Origin: Calditrichota bacterium
Lineage (GTDB): Bacteria > Electryoneota > RPQS01
DNA: 64,000 nt
Assembly: GCA_020637445.1 (NCBI GenBank)
Contig: JACJVZ010000001.1
Span: 744,001 to 808,000 of the forward strand
Direction: 5' to 3'
The notes beneath the pieces are model-generated. The model saw only the letters and a list, made by a program, of their open reading frames with translations, was not told the origin of the DNA and did no database searches. Positions 57,495-64,000 of this stretch are shown here, in pieces (the stretch's first letter is position 1; each line of letters starts with the position of its first letter). The position numbers and the translations under genes are program-made.

Positions 57495-58460
57495 ATGGGA
57501 ACAATAAATGCTGACGGCAAGAGAATAGCAGCACTGCTCTTTCGCAGGATAGGGGATAGCTTGCTTGCCATTCCGGCATTACGGGCAATCAAACTAAAGT
57601 ACCCAAATTCACACATATGTGTCCTAAGCGAGTCCCATGTCAAGCGCGTTTTTGAAGGACTCGAGTTTGTCGACCAAGTAGTCGACGTAGAAAGGTCACC
57701 CTCTGCGATTGCGCTCGGGACTGCTATCCGCAATCAGAAGGCAGATATTGCTCTTGATTTTCTCTCCGATCCGAGAACAGCGATTGCTTGTGCGCTGAGT
57801 CGTGCTCATACGAGAATTGGCTTTTCCAAGTCGGTGCGGCAGTTTCTTTATACCCATAGAATCGCTATCCAGAATCCCCGCACACCGGTTTACAGTGCTG
57901 TCCACAAACTTGAGTTTGCAAAAGCATTGAACGCAGCAAACGGTGATTGTCTTCCCGCTATTGCTCTCTCCGAGGAGAATGAGAAACACGCAAAAGAGAA
58001 AATGGGTGTTGAGGCGGCTAAAACTATCGCAATGTACGTCACAAGCCGCCGCGACTACAAGAGATGGCCGCTTGACCGCTATTCCGATATTTCGCGAAAA
58101 CTGCGATCTGAAGGATTTCGAATAGCTGTCATTGCTGGACCGGGTGAAGCCGCAATAGCATCGGAGTTTTGCGCAAAAGCAAATTTGGCAGATGAGTCAA
58201 TTGCGTCATTTCAAGATATAGGTGACATGGCGGCATTCCTGAAACTTTGTAATTGCTTCGTCGGCAATGATGGTGGGCCCAAGCATCTCGCAGTTGCAGT
58301 TGGTACACGCACGATCACGGTATTTCAAAATGACCCGTGGGAGTATTGGACGCCGCCGAATAGCCCGCAGCATATTGCTGTTGGAGGACCCAATGTATCG
58401 CCGGATATTGCCGAAGTGTGGCAAGCGATAAAGAGACTGCTAATCGATAGCAATGTCTGA
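57495..58460 (+). CDS. Glycosyltransferase family 9 (heptosyltransferase-like), first copy
   Basis: 321 residues (ATG 57495; a GTG precedes it directly). GT9 GT-B fold: 'LLFRRIGDSLLAIPALRAIK' (14-33) is the acceptor-side signature. 'VTSRRDYKRWPLDRYSDI' and 'VGNDGGPKHLAVAVGTRTI' mark the nucleotide-sugar site. Family members transfer L-glycero-D-manno-heptose to the core of lipopolysaccharide. It overlaps the next GT9 gene by 8 bases. The two are only moderately alike, so they probably act on successive linkages. Confidence 0.88.
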   Translation: MGTINADGKRIAALLFRRIGDSLLAIPALRAIKLKYPNSHICVLSESHVKRVFEGLEFVDQVVDVERSPSAIALGTAIRNQKADIALDFLSDPRTAIACALSRAHTRIGFSKSVRQFLYTHRIAIQNPRTPVYSAVHKLEFAKALNAANGDCLPAIALSEENEKHAKEKMGVEAAKTIAMYVTSRRDYKRWPLDRYSDISRKLRSEGFRIAVIAGPGEAAIASEFCAKANLADESIASFQDIGDMAAFLKLCNCFVGNDGGPKHLAVAVGTRTITVFQNDPWEYWTPPNSPQHIAVGGPNVSPDIAEVWQAIKRLLIDSNV

Positions 58461-59427
58461 TCCCCGCCGCATACTTGTGTTTCGCAATGGTTCAATCGGA
58501 AACACTCTAGCTGCTGTCCCGGCACTCAGATGTCTGCGTGAAAGTTTTTCCTCAGCCCAAATTGCAGTTCTCGTGGATCCGGTAGGTAAAGAACTTCTTG
58601 CAAACCTCCCCTATTTTGATCGGCTGATAGTTTACGACAGAAAAGGCAGAGACCGCGGGGCATTCGGCTACCTACGCACGTTACGGCAAATTAGAAGTTT
58701 CGCTCCAGATACGGCAATCCTTCTGAAACGGTTCTTTCGCAACGGTCTGCTGGCCCGGCTTGGAGGTGCACAACAACGCGTCGGGTTCGAAACAAACCAA
58801 AAGGCGCCGCTACTGAACCTGACGATTCCCTACGACGAATCGGTTCACGTCACAGAGCTTGACCTCCGGCTCGTCCGAAAGATCGGCGCTGCAGCCGATG
58901 TGCCGTTTTTGCCTGAGATAAAGGTTCTAGAGTGTGAACGTAAAGAAGCAGAATGTATTCTTGCCGAGTCCGGCGTACAAAGTGAATTTACCGTAGCACA
59001 TTTTGGCGGATATACAAGTGGTGCCGATTTTGTCAGCACGGAATGCCGCAGAGATCTGTTGCGAACCTTAGTCCGGAATAAAGACGTAGTAATAATCGGA
59101 AGCGGTGAAAGTGAAGGGAGTCGGGCACAAAAACTTGCCAATGAACTTGACAACGCAGTTGCATTGACGGACATCCCGCTTCGATTGACAATGGCGGTAA
59201 TTTCGATGGCGACGGCATTTATCGGAACGAACAGCGGTCCGATGCACATTGCTTCGGCGGCGCAAGTTCCCGGAATCGCTCTGTTTCGAAGAGACGATAG
59301 GTACGAAATAGAAAAAGTCAAATGGCGACCAAAATACGAAGGCATTCGAGTTGTGCCGGTCATCATGAATGAGCCTGCATGTGATACCGTAATGCGAAGT
59401 CAAGCCGCGTGGTTGCCCGAGCTGTGA
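58453..59427 (+). CDS. Glycosyltransferase family 9 (heptosyltransferase-like), second copy
   Basis: 324 residues. 'ILVFRNGSIGNTLAAVPALRCLRE' region (~7-30) and 'FIGTNSGPMHIASAAQVPGI' (~257-276) are the family signatures. The G-S-I-G-N-T variant replaces the usual 'R-x-G-D', which is common in GT9 paralogues of unknown specificity. It is co-translated with the copy upstream and followed at 2 bp by a GT2. Confidence 0.87.
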   Translation: MSDPRRILVFRNGSIGNTLAAVPALRCLRESFSSAQIAVLVDPVGKELLANLPYFDRLIVYDRKGRDRGAFGYLRTLRQIRSFAPDTAILLKRFFRNGLLARLGGAQQRVGFETNQKAPLLNLTIPYDESVHVTELDLRLVRKIGAAADVPFLPEIKVLECERKEAECILAESGVQSEFTVAHFGGYTSGADFVSTECRRDLLRTLVRNKDVVIIGSGESEGSRAQKLANELDNAVALTDIPLRLTMAVISMATAFIGTNSGPMHIASAAQVPGIALFRRDDRYEIEKVKWRPKYEGIRVVPVIMNEPACDTVMRSQAAWLPEL

Positions 59428-59429
59428 AA

Positions 59430-60275
59430 ATGGAATTCGGCATCGCGATTCCCGCGTACAAAGACGCAGCAAGACTGCGACGTTGCCTTGACTCAGTAAA
59501 GAAGATCGATGCCGGTTGGCTCTCAAACGTGACAGTTGTTGATGACAGCGGAGATGGTCAAGTTGCCGATGCGTTGACAAAAGAATTCCCGACCGTAAAG
59601 TGGATCGTTCACGATCGGAATCAGGGATTTGCCGCAGCGGCGAACCACGCCGTATTGGGTTGCTCAGTTGAATGGGTGTTGCTGCTCAATGACGATTCCG
59701 AGTTAATAGAAGATGTTAGGGATTCCTTACGGAAACTTCTTCAGAACGAGATGTTGTTCGCGGTATCGCTCCAATCGGTTGATGTCGACGGTAACCGGCG
59801 CGAAGGCGCTAAGCGGTTGATCTGGAGCTTTGGAATAGCAAAAATCCTGCACAACGCCAAAGATCAGTTACAACTGATAGACGGCGTATCTGAAACTTCG
59901 TATGCAGTGGGAGGGCATGCTCTATTCTCCCGCAAGTTGTTTGAGTCGCTTGGAGGGTTTGACGCGGCCTTTCATCCGTTTTACTGGGAAGACGTTGATC
60001 TCAGTCAAAGAGCAAGACATGAAGGTTACGACGTTTTGTACTGTGAAAACGCGCGCGTGCTGCACCATACTACCGGTGCCATTCGTTCATCGGCCAATGC
60101 AGATAAGATTCGCGAAGCAACGTGGCGCAACAGGCTATTGTTTTCAAGACGATATGCGAGCGGGTTCCAAAAATTTCTTCAGCCGATAGGGTTGCTGTGG
60201 CAGAAAGCAGTCGCAGTGGTTACTCGGGATCACGTTTTAGAGAACGCATTGGCAGAATTTGAGAACACGATTTGA
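59430..60275 (+). CDS. Glycosyltransferase family 2 (rhamnosyltransferase-like)
   Basis: 281 residues from ATG 59430, two bases after the GT9 stop (a GTG at 59424 would overlap it). GT-A fold: 'FGIAIPAYKDAARLRRCLDS', 'VTVVDDSGDGQ', 'VHDRNQGFAAAANHAV', 'VLLLNDDSEL' as the DxD motif. 'YAVGGHALFSRKLFESLGGFD' then 'PFYWEDVDLSQRARHEGYDV' are the acceptor-loop phrases typical of O-antigen-type GT2 enzymes. It is the last of the glycosyltransferase run. Confidence 0.88.
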   Translation: MEFGIAIPAYKDAARLRRCLDSVKKIDAGWLSNVTVVDDSGDGQVADALTKEFPTVKWIVHDRNQGFAAAANHAVLGCSVEWVLLLNDDSELIEDVRDSLRKLLQNEMLFAVSLQSVDVDGNRREGAKRLIWSFGIAKILHNAKDQLQLIDGVSETSYAVGGHALFSRKLFESLGGFDAAFHPFYWEDVDLSQRARHEGYDVLYCENARVLHHTTGAIRSSANADKIREATWRNRLLFSRRYASGFQKFLQPIGLLWQKAVAVVTRDHVLENALAEFENTI

Positions 60276-60304
60276 AGCACGAATGTCCTTAACGAGGGAG
60301 TAAA

Positions 60305-62188
60305 ATGGATCATCCGCACGAACATACGAAAAAGGTGTTTCGCCCCTACGTATCCGCTGAGACGACGATGGCGGAGTCGACCTTGCGAGCACTCATTCTC
60401 GGAGCCGTCTTGGGAATGGTCTTTACCGCGGCGAACGCCTATTTGGGTTTGTACGTCGGAATGACAGTTAGTGCCTCGATACCGGCGGCGGTGATGTCGA
60501 TGTTCATCCTGAGAAAGATATTCAAAGGCGGAACGATTCTCGAAAATAACATCGTTCAAACGGTTGCTTCATCAGGCGAGTCGCTTGCGGCGGGAATTAT
60601 CTTCACGATTCCGGCATTCTACATCTGGAGTGCGGCGGGGCGTGACGTAGAAATCCCAAGTCTTTCAACGATAGCCTACATTTCCCTTATTGGCGGCGCG
60701 CTCGGCATCTTGATGATGATTCCGCTTCGCCGCATGCTGATTCGCGACGAACATGAGACACTTCCGTACCCAGAAGGCACAGCCTGTGCAGAAGTCCTGT
60801 TGGCCGGTGAGCGCGGCGGCGCACACGCACAGAAAGTATTTTGGGGTTTATTTGCGGGTGCAGGATATAAACTCCTGACAGGAGCGGCAATTATTCGGGA
60901 GAATTTGACATACGTCTTCCGTACGCCTTCCCGGGCTTACTTAGGAATCGATGCAATCCCCGCGCTGGTCGGCGTAGGATACATCATCGGTTTGCGTGTG
61001 TCGGCGATCATGCTGGCGGGTGGTTTGTTGAGTTCGATGGTCCTCGTGCCCGTAATTGCTTTCTTTGGGGAGTCGGCTATCAAGCCAATCTTCCCGGTGA
61101 CGGACGCTCTGATTTCCGCCATGGACAGCGAGACGATCCGATCCCAATATGTTCGCTACATCGGAGCCGGCGCAGTGACGATGGGCGGGATACTAAGCCT
61201 ATTGAAAGCTCTGCCTTCACTGTTTCGCTCACTGACAAAAATGCGCGGAAGAAGTGCCGCCGCCGCGACCTCTGAAAGAACGGATGATGACCTTCCGCCG
61301 CGGTTCGTCCTTGCGGGAACGGCGATTGTATCGCTGTTGTCGTGGCTTCTTGCGCCCCATGTCCCGGCTGTCATACCGCTTATCGCCGTGTTTGGGTTCA
61401 TTTTTGTGATGGTTGCGTCGCGAATCGTTGGCCTTGTGGGATCCTCATCCAATCCCGTTAGTGGCATGACGATCGCTACTCTGCTTGGTACCACGTTGTT
61501 GTTCTCTGCCTTCGGAATCGGTGGCATCGAAGGAATGGCGGCAGCTTTGATGGTCGGTGCCGTAGTCTGTGTCGCAATTTGCATGGCCGGTGATATTTCG
61601 CAGGATCTGAAGACCGGCTTCATTCTTGGTGCGACTCCCCGCAAACAACAGATATCAGAGTTCGTCGGTGTCATTGCAGGTGTCGTCGTCGTCGGATGGG
61701 TGGTTCACTTGTTGGGAAGCACCTACGGCTTCGTTCAGGACGCGGCGCATCCGAACGCCTTGCAAGCGCCGCAGGCAAACTTGATGGCGATATTGATTGA
61801 AGGCGTCATGGACGGCAAACTGCAATGGAGCTTAATATTCTTTGGGATGTTTATTGCGGCCATTGTCGAGTTGTTTGGAGTGACGTCGCTCGCTTTTGCC
61901 GTAGGATTGTACTTGCCTGTCGGTCTATCAGTCGGTATCATGTCGGGAGCGCTAATTAAGCATTTTGCCAGTCAGAGAAACGAACTTTCAGAGGCCGAAG
62001 ACGGAGGCGTGCTGTTTAGCTCAGGTCTAATTGCGGGTGAAGCACTCGTCGGGATTGCACTCGCTCTCTTTGCGACAGTCGGCTTTTCCCTTGAAGCCTT
62101 CGGCGGGATACTCGGAACAATGGAACTTCCGATAACCATCATTGCATACGGCATTCTGCTTTTCGCGCTGTGGCGCTCCGTGAAGTAA
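60305..62188 (+). CDS. OPT-family oligopeptide/metal-chelate transporter
   Basis: 627 residues, SD GAGGGAG. About 14-16 membrane segments. OPT hallmarks are 'LGAVLGMVFTAANAYLGLYVGMTVSASIPAAV' region (~30-62), 'NIVQTVASSGESLAAGIIFTIPA' (~82-104), 'PYPEGTACAEVL' (~154-165), 'GDISQDLKTGFILGATPRKQQ' (~428-448) and 'YLPVGLSVGIMSGALI'. It belongs to the bacterial OPT branch that imports peptides or metal-peptide complexes by proton symport. Substrate is unknown. It may be the last gene of the glycosyltransferase transcript or have its own promoter in the 29-bp gap, where I see none. Confidence 0.94.
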   Translation: MDHPHEHTKKVFRPYVSAETTMAESTLRALILGAVLGMVFTAANAYLGLYVGMTVSASIPAAVMSMFILRKIFKGGTILENNIVQTVASSGESLAAGIIFTIPAFYIWSAAGRDVEIPSLSTIAYISLIGGALGILMMIPLRRMLIRDEHETLPYPEGTACAEVLLAGERGGAHAQKVFWGLFAGAGYKLLTGAAIIRENLTYVFRTPSRAYLGIDAIPALVGVGYIIGLRVSAIMLAGGLLSSMVLVPVIAFFGESAIKPIFPVTDALISAMDSETIRSQYVRYIGAGAVTMGGILSLLKALPSLFRSLTKMRGRSAAAATSERTDDDLPPRFVLAGTAIVSLLSWLLAPHVPAVIPLIAVFGFIFVMVASRIVGLVGSSSNPVSGMTIATLLGTTLLFSAFGIGGIEGMAAALMVGAVVCVAICMAGDISQDLKTGFILGATPRKQQISEFVGVIAGVVVVGWVVHLLGSTYGFVQDAAHPNALQAPQANLMAILIEGVMDGKLQWSLIFFGMFIAAIVELFGVTSLAFAVGLYLPVGLSVGIMSGALIKHFASQRNELSEAEDGGVLFSSGLIAGEALVGIALALFATVGFSLEAFGGILGTMELPITIIAYGILLFALWRSVK

Positions 62189-62209
62189 TTTCAAGCTGGA
62201 GCAAAATTG

Positions 62210-62242
62210 AACGGCTCGTCATATGACGAGCCGTTTTCATTT
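62210..62242. terminator. Bidirectional terminator, perfect palindrome
   Basis: AACGGCTCGTCAT (62210-62222) and ATGACGAGCCGTT (62223-62235) form a perfect 26-base palindrome, followed by TTCATTT rightward and AATTTTGC leftward. It lies between the convergent OPT and ABC ATPase genes and touches the ABC stop. Confidence 0.85.
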
Positions 62243-62924
62243 AAGCGGAACCTGCAAGCGACAATAGATCATTTGATTCGAGAAACTCCGTGGAACCCCC
62301 TCTCCACTTTAGTTGTCCCTGCCTAAGGATATGCACATTTCCGGGAGCTGTTTCGATCAATTCAAGGTCATGTGTAACCACGATACAGCATGACCCGTCT
62401 TGGCACGTTTCACGCAGCCAGTCTGCCAATACCGTGGCATTCCGTTCGTCCAATCCAAGCGTCGGCTCATCGAGTACGATCACCTCGCGGCTCCGCGCGC
62501 ATTGCAGGGCCGTGGCTACGACACGCCGTTGGGCAAACGATAGGGAAGTTGGAGGAATATCCGAAAGAGACTCGATATCAATTGAGAATCTCGAAACTAA
62601 ATCTTTAGCGAAGAGTCGCAATTCAGGGTCTTTCAGACTGTCAAACTCTTCTCTTATAGAGTCAAATAAGAACAGTAGTTCCGGGAATTGCAGGACCAGC
62701 GACGGGTAGAAATCACTCCCGAATTCGATACTTCCTGCCGTTGGCTGAAGAATCCTCCCAACTAAATGCGCCAGTGTGCTCTTGCCGCTTCCCGATTCTC
62801 CAACAAGATAGAGCAGCTCACCTGAGCGAAATTCGCAATTGACGTTTCGCAATACCGGGACGTCCGGCAAATATTGAAAGTCCAAATTGCGAATACGGAT
62901 CAGCGGTAGGTTCCCATCATTCAT
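62241..62924 (-). CDS. ABC transporter ATPase, ECF-like (second subunit)
   Basis: 227 residues. Walker A 'GESGSGKST' (~43-51), a Q-loop followed by 'FPELLFLFDSIREEF', and Walker B 'EVIVLDEPTLGLD'. The phrase after the Q-loop ('FQxPExxLFxxTVxxD' in the family) resembles EcfA ATPases of energy-coupling-factor vitamin/metal transporters. The signature motif is 'LSFAQ' rather than 'LSGGQ', so this half-site may be catalytically weak. Its ATG overlaps the stop of the preceding ABC gene (ATGA). No EcfT or S component is in the window. Confidence 0.8.
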   Translation of the reverse strand: MNDGNLPLIRIRNLDFQYLPDVPVLRNVNCEFRSGELLYLVGESGSGKSTLAHLVGRILQPTAGSIEFGSDFYPSLVLQFPELLFLFDSIREEFDSLKDPELRLFAKDLVSRFSIDIESLSDIPPTSLSFAQRRVVATALQCARSREVIVLDEPTLGLDERNATVLADWLRETCQDGSCCIVVTHDLELIETAPGNVHILRQGQLKWRGGSTEFLESNDLLSLAGSA

Positions 62925-63544
62925 GGCTGACCGTACGGCAAAAGTACGCCGTCCTTTAGTACAAAAGCCTTCATGTCCGCCGGAAGTTCAGAGGGACGAC
63001 TGACCGCCCAAATTGTCGCTGACTTCACAGAACCAAAAAAAAACGCGCGAAACTCGCGGCGGGATTTGCCGTCCAAATATGAATCCACTTCATCCAGCAG
63101 CAAGAGTTCAGGAGCACGGGCAAGTGAAGCGGCCAGTACGACTTTCTGCTGTTGACCGCCGGAGAGTGCATGCGGTGCCCGATCAGCAAGTTCACTAAGG
63201 TCAAAGCGCGCGAGGATATCGTTCGCCTGAGTGTTGAGGTTGACATTGCTCGTGCCGTTAAGTTTCAGCGTGTACTCGACTTCTTCGCGAACGGTCCCAC
63301 AAACGAGTTGTTGTCTGGGAACTTGAAACAAAAAGGCCGGATTGGATTTTCCTGTGTAGTCGACTGTGCCCGAACGCGGTTTCAACAACCCGGCTGCGAC
63401 TCGCAGCAAAGTGGTCTTTCCGGCTCCGTTGCTGCTGACAACCGCAATCCGCTCGCCCTGTTCTACCGTTAGCGAAACAGAGCGCAAAACATCCGGTTTC
63501 GCACCATAACCCGCGCGGATACGGTCAAGAACGAGGAGCGACAC
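62921..63544 (-). CDS. ABC transporter ATPase, ECF-like (first subunit)
   Basis: 207 residues from GTG 63544, 20 bases inside the end of the Kdo transferase gene. The frame is open to 63601, but the extension is unlike the family. Walker A 'SSNGAGKTT', Q-loop 'FLFQVPRQQLVCGTVREEVEY' region, close to 'FQxPxxQLFxxTVxxEV' of EcfA1, signature 'LSGGQQQK' intact, and Walker B 'LLLLDEVDSYLD'. It pairs with the next gene, whose signature motif is altered, so the two ATP sites would be unequal. The membrane partner is not in the window. Confidence 0.82.
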   Translation of the reverse strand: MSLLVLDRIRAGYGAKPDVLRSVSLTVEQGERIAVVSSNGAGKTTLLRVAAGLLKPRSGTVDYTGKSNPAFLFQVPRQQLVCGTVREEVEYTLKLNGTSNVNLNTQANDILARFDLSELADRAPHALSGGQQQKVVLAASLARAPELLLLDEVDSYLDGKSRREFRAFFFGSVKSATIWAVSRPSELPADMKAFVLKDGVLLPYGQP

Positions 63545-64000
63545 GGTCAGCCAACACGAAGTCAAGAATCTTGTCAACAGTCCCCGAACGATGTCGCACA
63601 AAGTTCTTTACGGAGGAATCATCCGGTTTGTCCAGCAGGTCAATGGCCCCAGATGCCAAGTCGTCCGGAGCCTCAACAACTCGCAAGAGGTGCTCGTCGC
63701 GCGCGTCCTGCGCTTCACGCGACACGTCGATGCTAGGTCCGCATATCACCTTCAGACCATGTGCCATCGGTTCTAATACGCTATGCACACCGCGGCCAAA
63801 ACCGCCTCCGACATAAGCGAGTTTTCCGTAGCGGTAGAGGTCCGCAAGGACACCCTTTTCATTGACAATCAACACGTCTGCCTCGCAGCAGTTGCCGCGG
63901 ATCTCACTGTGGGACAAACCGCACTCTTCCGCGCGAGTTTGAATTCTCTGAAGCGCCGCATCCGACGGATCATGCGGTACGACCAACATTTGCAGGGACG
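63525..64000 (-). CDS. waaA: 3-deoxy-D-manno-octulosonic acid (Kdo) transferase, C-terminal part
   Basis: The gene enters from the right edge; 158 codons are visible and the frame is open to base 64000. The part seen is the GT-B donor domain: 'LQMLVVPHDPSD', 'VLIVNEKGVLADLYRYGKLAYVGGGFGRG' region and 'HSVLEPMAHGLKVICGPSI', the signature of KdtA/WaaA (compare 'FVGGSLxxxGGHNxLEPAAxGxPVxxGP'), in the 'VGGGFGRGVH' form common in Bacteroidota and allies. It adds Kdo to lipid A precursors, showing the cell makes lipopolysaccharide. The stop lies inside the next ABC gene. Confidence 0.93.
   Translation of the reverse strand, partial: SLQMLVVPHDPSDAALQRIQTRAEECGLSHSEIRGNCCEADVLIVNEKGVLADLYRYGKLAYVGGGFGRGVHSVLEPMAHGLKVICGPSIDVSREAQDARDEHLLRVVEAPDDLASGAIDLLDKPDDSSVKNFVRHRSGTVDKILDFVLADRVAPRS

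Overview
The window looks like chromosomal DNA of a Gram-negative bacterium from the FCB superphylum (Fibrobacterota-Chlorobiota-Bacteroidota and allied candidate phyla). The evidence is a PorV-like outer-membrane protein beside a subtilase, an M1 peptidase ending in a type IX secretion (T9SS) sorting domain, Omp85 and other beta-barrel genes, a Kdo transferase (lipopolysaccharide), and many genes without a Shine-Dalgarno (SD) site. The layout does not match a well-studied genus. A candidate phylum near Zixibacteria/KSB1/Electryoneota is my guess, and the complete 16S gene at 1768-3291 would settle it. I see no CRISPR array, transposase, integrase or prophage.

Layout. 1-1369 (-): PorV-like barrel and the start of a subtilase. 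1549-7233 (+): a complete rRNA operon (16S, tRNA-Ile, tRNA-Ala, 23S, 5S) with promoter, two boxA-like sites and terminator. 7264-8094: acid-phosphatase lipoprotein. 8229-20787 (+): a tightly packed run, hutU, crotonase, hutI (histidine degradation), diguanylate cyclase, glycogen synthase, NHL protein, an 1147-residue envelope protein and an Omp85 protein, most with overlapping stop/start codons. 20845-24808: RNase G, L21, L27, malate dehydrogenase, ElbB. 25018-27009: a PAS histidine kinase. 27059-33148 (-): EnvC-like M23 protein, holB, ricT, metG and a RadC-like protein.

33251-41054 (+): M1 peptidase with T9SS tail, rlmH, an Mrp/MIP18 iron-sulfur carrier pair, pyrR-pyrB-pyrC behind a probable attenuator, and a 5'-nucleotidase-like lipoprotein. 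41135-45621 (-): [2Fe-2S] ferredoxin, a 942-residue secreted protein, class I aldolase and Trm112-like protein. 45800-53594 (+): small barrel, acyl-CoA mutase large subunit, a binding-protein-like lipoprotein overlapping a hybrid histidine kinase, a methyltransferase and a Dus enzyme. 53596-55511 (-): 5'-nucleotidase lipoprotein and thioredoxin-type arsenate reductase. 55601-62188 (+): five glycosyltransferases and an OPT transporter. 62241-64000 (-): Kdo transferase and two ECF-like ABC ATPases.

Two themes stand out. First, ten putative promoters share a sigma70-type pattern with 16-18 bp spacing, the best being TTGACA-17-TATATT, so transcription units can be drawn from sequence. Second, several chains of overlapping genes join envelope proteins to cytoplasmic regulators or enzymes: cyclase/GlgA/NHL/large envelope protein/Omp85, lipoprotein/hybrid kinase, and ferredoxin/secreted Cys-rich protein/aldolase. 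The first chain is the best candidate for an undescribed system.
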